From positions 1-7,723 of the forward strand of contig JBGTHQ010000005.1 in assembly GCA_041746135.1 (NCBI GenBank): a stretch of DNA of 7,723 bases, read 5' to 3'. Every line of letters begins with the position of its first letter. Within the stretch, counting starts at the first letter, position 1. This document shows positions 6,611 through 7,723 of this stretch, in pieces. The DNA is from Alg239-R122 sp041746135 (GTDB lineage Bacteria; Pseudomonadota; Alphaproteobacteria; Sphingomonadales; Sphingomonadaceae). The notes under the pieces were generated by a model. It made no database searches. It had not been told where the DNA came from and saw only the letters and a program-made list of their open reading frames with translations. The position numbers and the translations under genes were made by a program.

Positions 6611-7723
6611 GAGCAATTCTTCCCCCAATGACAAAAGCTATGACGACATTTTTAAAAAAGCCGGTGAAAACGCCGACGCAAACGCCCCAGGACTGTTAGC
6701 GCAGGAGAAGGCGGGCGACAATGCGCAGCCGATGACGATCACCGAAATATCGAACGCGCTGAAACGCACGGTCGAGGACCGGTTTGGGCGCGTTCGCCTG
6801 CGCGGCGAGATTTCGGGATACAAACGCGCGGCGTCGGGCCATGTCTATATGGCGCTGAAAGACGACAAAGCGGTGATCGACGGCATACTGTGGAAGGGCA
6901 ATGCCAGCCGACTGGCGTTCGCGCCTGAAGACGGGATCGAAGTGATCGCGACCGGCAAGCTCACCACCTATCCGGGCCGCTCGAAATACCAGATCGTAAT
7001 CGACAGCATGGAAATCGCGGGCGAAGGCGCGCTGATGCAATTGTTCGAAAAGCTGAAAGCCAAATTGAGCGGCGAGGGGCTGTTCGCGCCCGAGCGCAAA
7101 CAGGCGCTGCCCTATCTGCCGCGCACGATCGGCGTGGTGACATCGCCAACGGGTTCGGTTATCCGCGACATATTGCACCGGCTCGCCGACCGTTGCCCCA
7201 GCCATGTGATCGTCTGGCCCGTGCTGGTGCAGGGCGAGGGCGCCGCGGCGCAGATCGCGCAGGCGGTGAACGGCTTTTCCGGTATGCCCGCAAATGGCTT
7301 GGTGCCGCGCCCCGATCTGGTGATCGTCGCACGCGGCGGCGGATCGATCGAGGATTTGTGGAGCTTCAACGAGGAAATAGTCGTGCGCGCGATTGCCGAT
7401 TGCAGCATTCCGATCATTTCCGCGGTCGGGCACGAGACCGATACCACGCTGGCCGACTATGCCGCCGACCGGCGGGCACCCACGCCGACCGCGGCCGCCG
7501 AGATGGCGGTGCCGGTGCGCGCCGATCTGCTGGCTTTTATCGACGAGCTGAAATTGCGCGCGCGCCGGGCCGGCCAGCGCGGATTGTCGCTGGCGCAGGA
7601 GCGCTTGCAGAACCAGGCGCGGCTGATGCCCAAACTCGATGCACTGCTGCCGCCGCAACAACAAAAGACCGACGATCTTGCGGGCGCGCTTAAACGCGGG
7701 CTGGAAATCCGGATAGCGCGCGC
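6609..7723 (+). CDS. xseA: Exodeoxyribonuclease VII large subunit, N-terminal 371 residues (cut by right edge)
   Basis: The frame is open from ATG 6609 to the window edge. XseA with several copies of the small XseB subunit forms exonuclease VII, which degrades single-stranded DNA from both ends into oligonucleotides, in the cytosol. After a poorly conserved 41-residue extension comes the OB-fold domain (about 42-140; ITEISNALKRTVEDRFG, RLRGEISGYKRAASGHVYMA, TGKLTTYPGRSKYQI). The catalytic domain (about 143 onward) has GVVTSPTGSVIRDILHRLAD with D187, ARGGGSIEDLWSFNEE with R242, and SAVGHETDTTLAD with H275 and D278. These four match the residues reported as important in the E. coli enzyme as I recall them (D155, R205, H238, D241). 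From about residue 305 the sequence becomes the Arg/Gln/Leu-rich coiled-coil region. The C-terminal remainder lies beyond the window. ATG 6732 (MTITEIS) is an alternative start; 6609 is preferred for its ribosome-binding site. The start shares CATG with purD on the other strand. Confidence 0.95.
   Translation, partial: MSNSSPNDKSYDDIFKKAGENADANAPGLLAQEKAGDNAQPMTITEISNALKRTVEDRFGRVRLRGEISGYKRAASGHVYMALKDDKAVIDGILWKGNASRLAFAPEDGIEVIATGKLTTYPGRSKYQIVIDSMEIAGEGALMQLFEKLKAKLSGEGLFAPERKQALPYLPRTIGVVTSPTGSVIRDILHRLADRCPSHVIVWPVLVQGEGAAAQIAQAVNGFSGMPANGLVPRPDLVIVARGGGSIEDLWSFNEEIVVRAIADCSIPIISAVGHETDTTLADYAADRRAPTPTAAAEMAVPVRADLLAFIDELKLRARRAGQRGLSLAQERLQNQARLMPKLDALLPPQQQKTDDLAGALKRGLEIRIAR
6619..6626 (-). 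promoter_or_regulatory. Probable ribosome-binding site of purD, located within xseA codons
   Basis: The minus strand reads GGGGGAAG 8 bases before the purD ATG at 6610. It is a partial match to the consensus, acceptable but not strong, and falls within codons 4-6 of xseA. Confidence 0.45.
6647..6660 (-). promoter_or_regulatory. AT-rich patch, candidate promoter zone for purD inside the 5' end of xseA
   Basis: T5A6 at 6649-6659 interrupts GC-rich surroundings about 40 bp upstream of the purD start. It encodes Ile-Phe-Lys-Lys in the non-conserved XseA N-terminal extension. No clean -35/-10 pair can be named; the call rests on position and composition only. Confidence 0.25.

Noticed and set aside
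6696..7664. 322-codon open frame on the minus strand opposite xseA
   Set aside because: The plus-strand frame encodes clear XseA motifs throughout; the antisense product is Arg/Gln/His-rich with no domain.
1..7723. Defence island, prophage, CRISPR array, transposon or toxin-antitoxin system
   Set aside because: All genes are accounted for by envelope or housekeeping functions. No spaced repeats, transposase, integrase or small gene pair was seen.

Overview
The window looks like chromosomal core DNA from an alphaproteobacterium, most likely a sphingomonad (Sphingomonadales). The coding DNA is GC-rich with strong G/C bias at third codon positions. The proteins (PurD, XseA, a long M16 lipoprotein, a YfbK-type von Willebrand protein) read like sphingomonad versions as I recall them. 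This placement rests on recognition, not on a search. I see no mobile element, CRISPR array, tRNA, rRNA or phage gene.

Layout from left to right: (1) 1-232, minus strand: the first 77 codons of an unidentified single-pass membrane protein that runs off the left edge. (2) 314-2107, minus strand: a complete 597-residue exported von Willebrand factor A protein of the YfbK family with an intact metal-binding (MIDAS) site. It lies 81 bp upstream of gene 1 on the same strand, so the two may share a transcript. (3) 2108-2366: an AT-rich divergent control region with A/T-tract inverted repeats and a 20-bp-phased direct repeat. (4) 2367-5261, plus strand: a complete 964-residue M16 zinc metallopeptidase predicted to be a lipoprotein. 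(5) 5262-5311: a 50-bp convergent gap with no recognisable terminator. (6) 5312-6610, minus strand: purD, complete. (7) 6609-7723, plus strand: xseA, exodeoxyribonuclease VII large subunit, cut by the right edge after 371 codons.

There are two functional themes. Genes 1, 2 and 4 are envelope proteins: a membrane-anchored protein, an exported vWA protein and a lipid-anchored protease, with genes 2 and 4 diverging from one regulatory region. Genes 6 and 7 are housekeeping enzymes of purine synthesis and DNA repair. Their start codons sit on opposite strands of the same CATG, so each gene's promoter and ribosome-binding site must lie inside the other gene. The short AT-rich patches just inside both genes are plausible sites for those promoters.

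I found no clear evidence of a new defence system or other undescribed multi-gene system. The points most worth a second look are the purD/xseA start overlap, the shared control region of the vWA and M16 genes, and the TonB-plug-like motif in the vWA protein.
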